Under the pieces are notes generated by a model. It saw only the letters and a list, made by a program, of their open reading frames with translations, made no database searches and was not told the DNA's origin. A stretch of 64,000 nucleotides of DNA from Nocardioides agri (GTDB lineage: Bacteria > Actinomycetota > Actinomycetes > Propionibacteriales > Nocardioidaceae), in contig NZ_JACEIC010000002.1 of the NCBI RefSeq assembly GCF_013778305.1, positions 1,367,708-1,431,707 of the forward strand. The letters are read 5' to 3'. Made by a program: the position numbers and the translations under genes. Shown here one piece after another: positions 10,667 through 19,032 of this stretch. The number at the start of each line of letters is the position of its first letter. Position 1 is the stretch's first letter.

Positions 10667-10726
10667 GCTGCGTCCCACGACGCTCACCCCCAGTGAGCGA
10701 TCCACCCCCCCGGTCGATCGCGTCAG

Positions 10727-11998
10727 TCAGCGTGACACGGGAGCGGGCGGCTCGGAGGGTAAATGCGGCAACTGCGCGGAGTCGGACGGCACCGCGGGCC
10801 GCACGGTCAGCCCGCGCACCTCGGCGGAGCGCAGCGCCAGCAGTGCCGACGCGCCCATGACGACGCCGACGACCACCAGCCACCGCTGCATCCCGACGGC
10901 CAGGGCGATCGGCCCGGTCAGCGCCAGACCGAGCGGCCTGGCGACGAACGACCCGACCATGTCGAACGAGTAGACGCGGGCGAGCTTGTCGGGGTCGACG
11001 TTCTGCTGGATCGCGAGGTCCCAGAAGACGTCGAAGACCTGGAGGCCGAACCCGTGCAGGAACGCGCCGAGCATCACCACCCAGAGGTGGTCGGAGAGCG
11101 CCATCGCCAGCGGGAACAGCGCGGTCAGGCTGAGCAGCACGGTGCCGACGTAGAGGCTGCGGCGCGGGCGCCAGCGCAGGCACACGAGGCCGCCGACCAC
11201 GAAGCCGGCCATCAGGGTGCCCATCGCGAGGCCCCAGGCCGAGCGGCCGAACTCGTCGCCGATCACGATCGGGCCGAGCACGCCGCTCGCCCCGCCGTAG
11301 AAGAGGTGGTAGACGAGCGCCTGCCCGATCAGCAGCCACAGCCACTGGTGGGCGAGCACCTCCCGAGCGCCCTCGCGCAGGTCCGCGACGATCGAACCCC
11401 GCTCGCCCTCGGGCGTGGCCTGCTCGACGCGCAGCCGCGAGTAGCACAGCGCGGCGACGGCGTACGTCGCGGCGTCGACGCCGATCGCCCATCCGGAGCC
11501 GACCGTGGCCACGAGGAGCCCGCCGGCCACGAAGCCGACGGTGGCGGCCGAGGTCTGCAGCAGCGCCCGGACCGAGACCGCCGAGCCGAGGTGGTCCGGC
11601 GGGACGGTCAGCCGGGTCATCGCGCGCGAGGAGGGCTGGCTGAGCGCCGCGACGCACCCGTTGAGGGCGCCGACCACGCCGAGCAGCGGGATCGTGGCCC
11701 AGCCACCGATGAGCGTCACCGCCATCACGAGCTGGGTCACCGCGCTCGCCGCGGCGGACCCCTCCATCATCAGCTTGCGGGGCAGCCGGTCGCCGAGCAC
11801 GCCGCCGAAGAGGGTGGTCACGACCTCGGCGAGCGCGAAGGCCGCGACGACCAGGCCGAGCTCGGTCGCCGAGCCGCCGAGGTCGAGCACGGCGAACGCC
11901 AGCGCCACCGGGGTGATCGCGTTGCCGAGCGCGCTGGTCGCCGTCCCGGTGACGAGCAGCCGGAAGTCGCGGTGGCGCAGCGAGGCGGGCAGGGGCAC
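10727..11998 (-). CDS. MFS transporter, drug-exporter type
   Basis: The 423-residue protein has about 12 membrane segments, starting with LRHRDFRLLVTGTATSALGNA, and the loop GGVLGDRLPRKLMM, the MFS motif A between helices 2 and 3. It resembles the actinobacterial enterobactin-exporter/MFS_3 group. The GTG at 11998 is chosen over an ATG at 12056 because TACTAT lies six bases before it and an operator-like palindrome covers the sequence upstream. It diverges from a MarR regulator, which probably represses it. Confidence 0.85.
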   Translation of the reverse strand: MPLPASLRHRDFRLLVTGTATSALGNAITPVALAFAVLDLGGSATELGLVVAAFALAEVVTTLFGGVLGDRLPRKLMMEGSAAASAVTQLVMAVTLIGGWATIPLLGVVGALNGCVAALSQPSSRAMTRLTVPPDHLGSAVSVRALLQTSAATVGFVAGGLLVATVGSGWAIGVDAATYAVAALCYSRLRVEQATPEGERGSIVADLREGAREVLAHQWLWLLIGQALVYHLFYGGASGVLGPIVIGDEFGRSAWGLAMGTLMAGFVVGGLVCLRWRPRRSLYVGTVLLSLTALFPLAMALSDHLWVVMLGAFLHGFGLQVFDVFWDLAIQQNVDPDKLARVYSFDMVGSFVARPLGLALTGPIALAVGMQRWLVVVGVVMGASALLALRSAEVRGLTVRPAVPSDSAQLPHLPSEPPAPVSR

Positions 11999-12002
11999 CC
12001 AG

Positions 12003-12029
12003 GAATAGTAATTCGCCAGCGAACTATTC
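12003..12029. promoter_or_regulatory. Operator and leaderless promoter of the MFS gene
   Basis: Two nested inverted repeats overlap: outer arms GAATAGT (12003-12009) and ACTATTC (12023-12029), and the inner palindrome TTCGC-ca-GCGAA (12012-12023). On the minus strand TACTAT (12010-12005) lies six bases before the MFS GTG. Binding of the adjacent MarR protein would block this promoter directly. Confidence 0.6.
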
Positions 12030-12046
12030 GCCACCAAACGGCCGGT

Positions 12047-12058
12047 TAGCATCTGCGC
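12047..12058 (+). promoter_or_regulatory. Leaderless promoter of the marR-type gene
   Basis: TAGCAT (12047-12052) is followed by six bases and the ATG at 12059. The operator lies immediately upstream, so autoregulation is likely. Confidence 0.55.
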
Positions 12059-12583
12059 ATGGCCGACGAACCCGAGGACTGGGCCGACCGGCACGTCGCC
12101 CGCTGGCGCGACCACTGGCTCGACGTCGACTTCGACGACGAGGTCGAGGCGATCGTCGTCCGCATCGGCCGGCTCAAGCGGCACTTCGGCGACACCACGC
12201 ACGAGGCGCTGGCGACCGTGGGTCTCCAGGACTTCGAGTACGACACCCTCCACCACCTGATGATCCGGGACACGCCCGGGCTGGCGAGCCCCTCGGCGCT
12301 CGCCGCGGACCTCGGCATCAGCAACGCCGGCATGACCGGCCGCCTGGATGCGCTCGAGAAGGCCGGCTGGATCCAGCGCCGGGCGTCCGCCGACGACCGG
12401 CGCCGGGTGCACGTGGAGGCCACCCGCAGCGGGATGGCCGTCTGGCGACGGGCGATGGACCTGCGCGGCGCTGCCGAGGAGGACGTGGTGCAGGTGCTCG
12501 ACCCGGCCGAGCGGGCCAGCCTCGCCGCGCTGCTGAAGAAGCTGACGCTCGCCGTGGAGGCTCGCGAGACCGGCGGCCGGTGA
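12059..12583 (+). CDS. MarR-family transcriptional regulator
   Basis: The 174-residue protein has a winged helix-turn-helix at about residues 60-130: LASPSALAADLGISNAG as recognition region, then LDALEKAGWIQRR and the wing SADDRRRVHVEAT with the conserved DxR motif. MarR dimers usually bind palindromes between themselves and an exporter gene, and such a site is present here. The long N-terminal helix (ADRHVARWRDHWLD) is typical of a subgroup in actinobacteria. The ligand is unknown. Confidence 0.9.
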   Translation: MADEPEDWADRHVARWRDHWLDVDFDDEVEAIVVRIGRLKRHFGDTTHEALATVGLQDFEYDTLHHLMIRDTPGLASPSALAADLGISNAGMTGRLDALEKAGWIQRRASADDRRRVHVEATRSGMAVWRRAMDLRGAAEEDVVQVLDPAERASLAALLKKLTLAVEARETGGR

Positions 12584-12656
12584 GCGCCGAGCAGTTTTTT
12601 GCGGGCTGCCAGCGACGTCTCAGGAACGTCACAGGCGGGCTGGCAACAGTGGGGGC

Positions 12657-13901
12657 ATGACCGACCAGCCGACGAACTCGCGGGGCAACGACCCCGTGCA
12701 CCACCCGCTCCCGCTGGGCCCCCGTCCTGACGGACCGCCGCAGGCCCCGACGTACGCCGCGGCTCCCGTACCGCAGCACACGCACCCCCGACGCGCCGGC
12801 CTCGCCGTCGCCGTCGTGGCGACCGCGCTGGTCGTGGGCGCCGGAGCAGGCGTCGGCGGCGCGGCCGCGTGGAACACGCTCGAGGACGACGGCTCCTCGC
12901 CGTCGGCCTCCCCGGCCCGCACCTCGCAGGTCGTCGACACCCCGGACTCCCCCGGTGCCGACGGCTCGGTCGAGCAGGTCGCCGCGAAGGTGCTGCCGTC
13001 CGTCGTCAAGATCGCCGTCACCGGCCCCGACGGAGCCGGTTCGGGCTCGGGCATCATCCTGAGCGCCGACGGGGAGATCCTGACCAACAACCACGTCGTC
13101 GAGGTGGCCGGCGACAGCGGCACCCTGACCGTCTTCTTCAACGACGGCTCGACCGCACCGGCGAAGGTGCTGGGCACCGACCCGCTGACCGACACCGCGG
13201 TGATCAAGGCCGAGGGCGTCTCGGACCTCACCCCCGCGACCATCGGCAAGTCGGCCGACCTCAAGGTCGGCGAGGGCGTCGTCGCCATCGGCTCCCCGTT
13301 CGGGCTCGACTCCACGGTGACCAGCGGCATCGTCAGCGCGCTGAACCGCCCGGTCGAGGTCGGGTCGGACGGCCAGGGCAACAGCACGACCTACCCCGCC
13401 ATCCAGACCGACGCCGCGATCAACCCCGGCAACAGCGGCGGTGCGCTCGTCGACATGGCCGGCAACGTCGTCGGCATCAACTCCTCGATCCGCACCGCCA
13501 GCAGCTCCACGGAGCAGGGCGGCTCGATCGGGCTCGGGTTCGCGATCCCGATCGACGAGGTCATGCCGATCGCCGACCAGATGCGCGACGGCGAGACCCC
13601 GACCCACGCCCGGCTCGGCATCACCGTCGGCGACGTCGCCAGCCAGGACGCCGCCGAGGCCGCGCAGGGCGCCAAGGTGGGCGAGGTCGCGGACGGCTCC
13701 ACCGCCGCCGAGGCGGGCATCGCGGCCGGCGACGTGATCACGAAGGTCGACGACCACCTGATCACCGGCGCCGACTCCCTGGTCGCGACGATCCGCTCCT
13801 ACCGCCCCGGCGACGAGGTCACCGTGACCTTCGTCCACCAGGGCAAGACCAATACCGCTCAGCTGAAGCTGGACTCGGACGCCGAGACCTCGCAGTCCTG
13901 A
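12657..13901 (+). CDS. Membrane-anchored HtrA/DegP-type serine protease with PDZ domain
   Basis: The 414-residue protein has a Pro-rich cytoplasmic tail (1-45), one membrane helix (about 47-70), a low-complexity linker, a trypsin-like domain and one C-terminal PDZ domain (about 305-400). The triad is visible as His146 in TNNHVV, Asp179 in LTDTAV and Ser260 in GNSGG. Such proteins degrade or sense misfolded exported proteins and act outside the membrane. AACAGT six bases before the ATG may be an imperfect leaderless -10. It stands alone and ends in a strong terminator. Confidence 0.93.
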   Translation: MTDQPTNSRGNDPVHHPLPLGPRPDGPPQAPTYAAAPVPQHTHPRRAGLAVAVVATALVVGAGAGVGGAAAWNTLEDDGSSPSASPARTSQVVDTPDSPGADGSVEQVAAKVLPSVVKIAVTGPDGAGSGSGIILSADGEILTNNHVVEVAGDSGTLTVFFNDGSTAPAKVLGTDPLTDTAVIKAEGVSDLTPATIGKSADLKVGEGVVAIGSPFGLDSTVTSGIVSALNRPVEVGSDGQGNSTTYPAIQTDAAINPGNSGGALVDMAGNVVGINSSIRTASSSTEQGGSIGLGFAIPIDEVMPIADQMRDGETPTHARLGITVGDVASQDAAEAAQGAKVGEVADGSTAAEAGIAAGDVITKVDDHLITGADSLVATIRSYRPGDEVTVTFVHQGKTNTAQLKLDSDAETSQS

Positions 13902-13942
13902 GCAACGACCCCCGCCTGGAGACCGCGACTCCGGGCGGGCTG

Positions 13943-13985
13943 GGTCTCGCCGGCCGGCACCCCGTCTCCGTCGGCCGGCGAGGCC
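13943..13985. terminator. Bidirectional terminator hairpin
   Basis: CTCGCCGGCCG (13946-13956) and CGGCCGGCGAG (13972-13982) pair perfectly over 11 bases with a 15-base loop; a G.T pair and two more pairs extend the stem to 14. It separates two convergent genes. A short T-containing run follows on the plus strand. Confidence 0.75.
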
Positions 13986-13991
13986 CTTTCC

Positions 13992-15014
13992 TCATGCCCG
14001 CTTCTGGAACTCCCCGAGCCGTGCGACGGGGGTGAAGCCGAGCCGCTCGTTGACCTCGACCATCCGGGCGTTGACCTCGGCGTTGTAGGTCACCAGCGTC
14101 GTGACGTCCGGCCGCGCGTCCTGCAGCAGCCGCAGGTTCGCGACCTTGACCGCGATGCCCAGCCGGTGCCCGCGGGCGTCGGCGCGGACCAACGTCCCCC
14201 ACTGGTAGGCGCGGCCGGGTTCGTGGATGGTGGTCGCGAGGTCCGTGTAGGCGACGACCTCGCCCGCCGGATCGAGGGCGACGGTGTTGTACTTGGTGCG
14301 CCCCTGCTTCTCGATCAACGCCTCGGTCTCCCGCACCAGCGCCGGGTCGGCCGCCTCCGGCTCGACCTCGAGGTCACCGGTCGGCGCCTCCGTCACCAAC
14401 GACGAGACGAGGTGCGTCCAGCCCGCGAGGATCTCCTCCGGCACCGCCCCCACGAACGAGCGCAGGGTGAAGCCCTCGCTCGCGGCTGCCGCCTCCGCGG
14501 CCAGCGCGTCCAGCACCTCCGCGGCCACGGGGAGACGCAGCCGCCGCTTCACGTCGCCCAGGGCGAGCCCGTAGCCGTGCGCGGCCGCGAAGCCGGGCCC
14601 TGGCTCGCCTGTGCCGTCCGGGCCGGCGGCGTACGGCCAGGCGATCTCGCCGACCAGGATCGCGCGCCCGCGCTCGCGGGCGACCTGCTCGAGGCGCGCG
14701 AGCATGGCGGCGCCGTACCCGCGCCGGCGCGCCGCCGGAAGCGTGTGCACCGCGACCTCAGCGCGGTCGGGATTGTCACGGAGCGGGACCCGCAGGAAGC
14801 CGACCGTGACCACCCGGCCGTCGACGAGGCCCGACCAGCCCGCCTTGGCGTAGCGGTCGCTCGGGGTCTGGAGGAGGACACGGAGCTCCTCAAGCTGCCA
14901 GGGCGCCGCGACGCCGGGCCCGCAGGCGAGCTCGGCCTCCGCGTAGACCCGGTGCCAGGCGTCGAAGGCGGCCGCGTCGAAGGGGTCCAGCTCGACGATC
15001 TCGAGATCGCTCAT
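13992..15014 (-). CDS. Tandem GNAT-family N-acetyltransferase
   Basis: The 340-residue protein has two GNAT-like halves. The first holds VHTLPAARRRGYGAAML (acetyl-CoA loop, about residues 110-125). The second holds VRADARGHRLGIAVKVANL, a clear R/Q-x-x-G-x-G/A-type loop near residue 290. Substrate is unknown. The ATG of MSDLEIVELD overlaps the ABC-F gene stop by four bases (ATGA), so the two are translationally coupled. GNAT-ABC-F pairs occur in actinobacteria, but a shared role is not established. Confidence 0.85.
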   Translation of the reverse strand: MSDLEIVELDPFDAAAFDAWHRVYAEAELACGPGVAAPWQLEELRVLLQTPSDRYAKAGWSGLVDGRVVTVGFLRVPLRDNPDRAEVAVHTLPAARRRGYGAAMLARLEQVARERGRAILVGEIAWPYAAGPDGTGEPGPGFAAAHGYGLALGDVKRRLRLPVAAEVLDALAAEAAAASEGFTLRSFVGAVPEEILAGWTHLVSSLVTEAPTGDLEVEPEAADPALVRETEALIEKQGRTKYNTVALDPAGEVVAYTDLATTIHEPGRAYQWGTLVRADARGHRLGIAVKVANLRLLQDARPDVTTLVTYNAEVNARMVEVNERLGFTPVARLGEFQKRA

Positions 15015-16696
15015 CGGGTCCGCGCGACGCGGGTCTCGTCCCACACCGGCTCGTCGGACTCGTAGACGCTGCCGTCGGCGCCGTAGACGAGGAACCGGTC
15101 GAACCCACGCGCGAACCACCGGTCGTGCGTCACCGCGAGCACGGTGCCCTCGAACGCCGCGAGGCCGTCCTCCAGCGCCTCCGCCGACTGCACGTCGAGG
15201 TTGTCGGTGGGCTCGTCGAGCAGCAGCAGCGTCGCGCCCGAGAGCTCGAGCAGCAGGATCTGGAACCGCGCCTGCTGGCCACCGCTCAAGGACTCGAACC
15301 GCTGCTCGGCCTGGGCGCTGAGCTCGTAGCGGTCCAGCACCCGGCTCGCCTGCTCGCGGCCCATGCCGTCGCGGCGCTCGTCGCCGCGGTGCAGGATCTC
15401 CAGCAGCGTGCGGCCGATCAGCTCAGGGTGCTCGTGGGTCTGCACGAACCAGCCGGGTCGCACCCGGGCACCGAGCCGGGCCGTGCCGCGGTGCTGCACG
15501 GGCGCGATCTCGACGTCCCCGACCGGCTCGTGCTCCTTGTCGGGACGGGTGCCGCCGATCGCGAGCAGCCGGAGGAAGTGCGACTTGCCCGAGCCGTTGG
15601 ACCCGAGGACGGCGACCCGCTCGCCGTACCAGACCTCGAGGTCGAAGGGCCGCATCAGGCCGGTCAGCTCCAGCTGCTCGCAGACGACCGCGCGCTTGCC
15701 CGTGCGGCCGCCCTGGAGCCGCATCGTCACCTGCTGCTCGCGCGGCTGCTCGGTCGGAGGGCCGGCCTCCTCGAACTTGCGGAGCCGGGTCTGCGCGGCC
15801 TGGTAGCGGCTGGCCATGTCGGAGTTGTACGCCGCCTTCTGCTTGTACATCAGCATCTGCGTGCGCAGCTTGGCGTGCTCCTCGTCCCAGCGCTTGCGCA
15901 GCTCCTCGAAGCGCGCGAACCGCTCCCGCCGCGCCTCGTGGTAGGACGCGAAGCCGCCCGGGTGCGTCCACACGAGGTTGCCGGCGCTGCCGAGCTCGAC
16001 GGTCACGACCCGGGTGGCGGTGTTGTTGAGCAGCTCGCGGTCGTGGCTGATCATCAGCACCGTCTTGTCGGACTCCCGGATCCGCTCCTCGAGCCAGATC
16101 TTGCCCGGCACGTCGAGGTAGTTGTCGGGCTCGTCGAGCAGCAGCACCTCGTCGGGGCCGCGGAGCAGGTACTCCAGCACCAGCCGCTTCTGCTCGCCGC
16201 CCGAGAGGGTGCGCAGCTCGCGGTGCCGGGCGCGGTCGAAGGGCACCCCGAGGCCGGCCATCGTGCAGACGTCCCAGGTGACCTCGAGGTCGTAGCCGCC
16301 GGCGTCGGCGTACTCCGAGAGCGCCTCGGCGTAGCGCATCTGGGTCTTCTCGTCGTCGGTGTCCATCAGCGCGAGCTCGCTGGCGTCGACCGCCTCGGCC
16401 GCCGCGCGGACCCGGGCCGGGGCGACGCTGCGCAGCAGGTCGGCCACCGTCGGCTCGTCGCCGAGCCCGGCGCCGACCATCTGGCGCATGACGCCGAGGC
16501 CACCGGACCGGGTCACCACGCCGGCGTGCGGCGCCAGGTCGCCGGTGATGATCCGCAGCAGCGTCGTCTTGCCCGCGCCGTTGGCGCCGACCAGCGCCAC
16601 CTTCGCGCCCTCGCCGACCCGGAACGAGACGTCGTCGAGCAGCACCCGCCCGTCCGGCAGCTCGTACCGCACCCCTGCCACGTCCACGTGTCCCAC
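15011..16696 (-). CDS. ABC-F family ATPase
   Basis: The 561-residue cytoplasmic protein carries two ATPase domains with no membrane segment: Walker A GANGAGKTT (37-45), signatures TLSGGEQKRL and SLSGGQQARFQ, and Walker B VLLLDEPDNYLD and LLLLDEPTDNLD. The charged inter-domain linker (about 250-310) is the region that contacts the ribosomal P site in this family. ABC-F proteins rescue stalled ribosomes or protect against antibiotics; which applies here cannot be told. The second Walker A reads GSNGSGKSH, slightly unusual in ending His. Confidence 0.92.
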   Translation of the reverse strand: MGHVDVAGVRYELPDGRVLLDDVSFRVGEGAKVALVGANGAGKTTLLRIITGDLAPHAGVVTRSGGLGVMRQMVGAGLGDEPTVADLLRSVAPARVRAAAEAVDASELALMDTDDEKTQMRYAEALSEYADAGGYDLEVTWDVCTMAGLGVPFDRARHRELRTLSGGEQKRLVLEYLLRGPDEVLLLDEPDNYLDVPGKIWLEERIRESDKTVLMISHDRELLNNTATRVVTVELGSAGNLVWTHPGGFASYHEARRERFARFEELRKRWDEEHAKLRTQMLMYKQKAAYNSDMASRYQAAQTRLRKFEEAGPPTEQPREQQVTMRLQGGRTGKRAVVCEQLELTGLMRPFDLEVWYGERVAVLGSNGSGKSHFLRLLAIGGTRPDKEHEPVGDVEIAPVQHRGTARLGARVRPGWFVQTHEHPELIGRTLLEILHRGDERRDGMGREQASRVLDRYELSAQAEQRFESLSGGQQARFQILLLELSGATLLLLDEPTDNLDVQSAEALEDGLAAFEGTVLAVTHDRWFARGFDRFLVYGADGSVYESDEPVWDETRVARTR

Positions 16697-16801
16697 GTCG
16701 GAGGATTCTCCGTGATCGGCTCCGCCCGGTCACGTCGATTAGCGGGCGGGCCGGATCGGCAGGGGCTAGCGTGCGGCTGACCCGACCCAGGAGGCGCACC
16801 G

Positions 16802-17950
16802 ATGACCACCCTTCGCCGTGCCGCGCTCGCCGGCCTCTCCCTCGCGCTCGTCGCGACCGTCGCACCCGTCGCGTCGGCGGCCGGGCCGCGCCCGGCGGCG
16901 CCCGGCGGCGACCACGTGCCGGCCGTCAAGCACCTCGGCCCGAAGAGCTTCACCAAGCGGGGGCCGTTCCGGGTCGGCGAGACCACCCTGGCGCTCCCGG
17001 GCAACAAGGCTCCCGTCGAGGTCTGGTACCCCGCGCGGCCCGCCGAGGTGGCCGGCAAGCCGGCGGCCGAGTACGACCTGGTCGACTGGCTCCCGCAGGC
17101 CGTCCAAGCGCTGCTGCCCGCCGGCGCCTCGGTCAGCTACCCGACGGGCGGCGTCCGCGGCGTGCCCGTCGCGCCCGGCCGGTTCCCGCTGGTCGTCTTC
17201 AGCCACGGCTACGCCGGGTTCCGCGACCAGTCGACGTTCCTGACCTCGTGGCTGGCCACCTGGGGCTTCGTGGTCGCCGCCCCCGACCACGCCAGCCGCG
17301 ACCTGACCGCGGTGCTGGGCGGCGCCGACGGGTCGACCACCGACGTCGGCGACCTGCGCGCCACCATCACCTTGATGACCAAGGAGTCGGCCAGCCGCCG
17401 GAGCCGCTTCCACGACCACGTGGACACCACCCGCGTCGGTGCGCTGGGCCACTCCGCCGGCGGCGCCGCGGTCGTCGAGCTCGCGGCGGTCGACCGGCGG
17501 GTCTCGACGTACATCGCGATGGCCGGCGCCTCGACCGACAGGCTGCCTCGCGTCCCGGGCCTGATCCTCGCCGGCAACGCCGACGGGATCGTCTCGCTCG
17601 CCAAGCTCAAGACGGCGTACGCCGCCCTCCACGGGCCCAAGCGCCTGGTCGTGCTGGCCAAGGCCGGGCACCACGCGTTCAGCGACCTGTGCGAGGTCGG
17701 CGCCGGCCAGGGCGGGCTGCTGGAGGTGGCCGACATGCTCGGGTTCGAGGTGCCCGCACCGCTGCGTGGACTCGCCACCGACGGCTGCGAGCCGCCTGCG
17801 CTGTCGCCCACGACCTCGTGGCCGGCCGTCCGCCAGGCGACGGTCGCCCAGCTGCGCTACGTCTTCGGGTTCGACCGGACTCCTGCCGCCCTGTCGGGGC
17901 TGCGGGCGGCGTTCCCCGGGGTCGTGGCGTCGAGCGCTGTCGGTCGCTGA
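16802..17950 (+). CDS. Secreted alpha/beta hydrolase
   Basis: The 382-residue protein begins with a signal peptide (MTTLRRAALAGLSLALV, cleavage near ASA at 27). The fold resembles the chlorophyllase / PAF-acetylhydrolase group: oxyanion region VVFSHGYAGF, nucleophile Ser218 in GHSAGG, an aspartate in GNADGIV and a histidine in GHHAFSD. It likely hydrolyses esters outside the cell. GGAGG lies seven bases before the ATG. TAGCGT at 16767-16772 is a plausible -10 giving a leader of about 22 bases. Confidence 0.85.
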   Translation: MTTLRRAALAGLSLALVATVAPVASAAGPRPAAPGGDHVPAVKHLGPKSFTKRGPFRVGETTLALPGNKAPVEVWYPARPAEVAGKPAAEYDLVDWLPQAVQALLPAGASVSYPTGGVRGVPVAPGRFPLVVFSHGYAGFRDQSTFLTSWLATWGFVVAAPDHASRDLTAVLGGADGSTTDVGDLRATITLMTKESASRRSRFHDHVDTTRVGALGHSAGGAAVVELAAVDRRVSTYIAMAGASTDRLPRVPGLILAGNADGIVSLAKLKTAYAALHGPKRLVVLAKAGHHAFSDLCEVGAGQGGLLEVADMLGFEVPAPLRGLATDGCEPPALSPTTSWPAVRQATVAQLRYVFGFDRTPAALSGLRAAFPGVVASSAVGR

Positions 17951-17953
17951 CCC

Positions 17954-17965
17954 TAGAATCCCCGC
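17954..17965 (+). promoter_or_regulatory. Leaderless promoter of the PAP2 gene
   Basis: TAGAAT (17954-17959) is followed by ccccgc and the ATG at 17966. It sits in the 15-base gap after the hydrolase gene, so the PAP2 gene can be transcribed independently. Confidence 0.55.
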
Positions 17966-18943
17966 ATGACGCGGGGAGCGGAGGAGATCGAGGGTGCGCG
18001 CGTCGCGAGCACCCACCGACCGGCCCCCTACCCCCAGACCCGGCGCCCGGCACGCGCCGTCGCGATGGCGGCGTACACCGTCGCACTGGTGGCCTGGTCG
18101 CTGACCCTCGGCATCCCCAACGACACCATCCAGGTGTTCCTGTGGCTGTGGCTGGGGACCGTCGCCTGGAACATCGAGGCGACGCCCCGCTACCACCTCA
18201 GCTTCCTCAAGGACTGGTCGCTGCCGGTCCTCGGGCTGGTCATCTACTTCTACAGCCGCGGCCTGACCGACGAGCTCGGGCTGCCCGTGCACGTCTACAT
18301 GCCCATCCACGTCGACGAGTGGCTCGGCGGCGGTGTCACGCCGACCGAGCGGCTGCAGGAGGCCTGGTGCGGGGACCCGTGCCTGAAGACCTCCGAGCCG
18401 CGGTGGTACGACCTGTTCTTCACCACCGTCTACGCGACCCACTTCCTCGCCGGCCTGACGATCGCCGCGGTGCTGTGGGTGCGCAACCGCGTCGAGTGGA
18501 TCCGGTGGATGCGGCGCTACCTCACGATCAGCTTCGGCGCGCTCGTCATCTACATCCTCTACCCGATGGCGCCGCCGTGGATGGCCTCGGAGGAGGGCTG
18601 GCTGGGCGCGGACGTCACCCGGATCACCGCCCGCGGCTGGTCCGACCTGGGCCTGGCCCGGGTGGACCTGATCCTGCACGGCGTGGGCAACCCGGTCGCC
18701 GCGATGCCCTCGCTGCACGCCGGGATCACGTTCCTGATCGCGGGCTACGGCATCCAGCGGCTGCACACGCGGTGGCGGTGGGCCCTGGCGCTCTACCCGC
18801 TCGCGATGTGCACGACGCTCGTCTACTACGCCGAGCACTACGTGGTCGACGTGCTCGCTGGTGCGGCCCTAGCCGGCGTCGTGCTCCTCGGCTGCCAGCT
18901 CTGGGAGAACGGCCGGGACCGCGCCGCGGTGCCGCCTGCCTGA
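17966..18943 (+). CDS. PAP2-superfamily membrane protein, inositolphosphorylceramide-synthase-like
   Basis: The 325-residue protein has about six membrane helices. The PAP2 motifs are PSLHAG (248-253) and YYAEHYVVDVLAG (catalytic His291, Asp295). The arrangement resembles AUR1/IPC-synthase relatives, which move lipid head groups, more than simple phosphatases. A role in phosphatidylinositol or glycolipid metabolism is an inference. A long loop with WCGDPC (two cysteines) lies between helices 3 and 4 and may face outside. Confidence 0.82.
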   Translation: MTRGAEEIEGARVASTHRPAPYPQTRRPARAVAMAAYTVALVAWSLTLGIPNDTIQVFLWLWLGTVAWNIEATPRYHLSFLKDWSLPVLGLVIYFYSRGLTDELGLPVHVYMPIHVDEWLGGGVTPTERLQEAWCGDPCLKTSEPRWYDLFFTTVYATHFLAGLTIAAVLWVRNRVEWIRWMRRYLTISFGALVIYILYPMAPPWMASEEGWLGADVTRITARGWSDLGLARVDLILHGVGNPVAAMPSLHAGITFLIAGYGIQRLHTRWRWALALYPLAMCTTLVYYAEHYVVDVLAGAALAGVVLLGCQLWENGRDRAAVPPA

Positions 18944-18955
18944 CCAGGCCCGCAA

Positions 18956-18987
18956 GTTTCGCAAAATCCTGTTCGATTGTGCGAAAC
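18956..18987. repeat. Inverted repeat upstream of the VCBS-repeat gene
   Basis: GTTTCGCA (18956-18963) and TGCGAAAC (18980-18987) are perfect eight-base arms around a 16-base AT-rich spacer. The right arm overlaps AACAGT (18985-18990), which lies six bases before a possible GTG start at 18997. A regulator binding site is more likely than a terminator given the wide spacing. Confidence 0.5.
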
Positions 18988-19032
18988 AGTGGCACGGTGT
19001 CCTCACTCGTCCCCCGAACGAAGGGCTCACCC

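Noticed and set aside
12657..13901. Secreted soluble protease
   Set aside because: The hydrophobic segment starts near residue 47 after a long cytoplasmic-type tail and lacks a signal-peptidase site, so a membrane anchor fits better.
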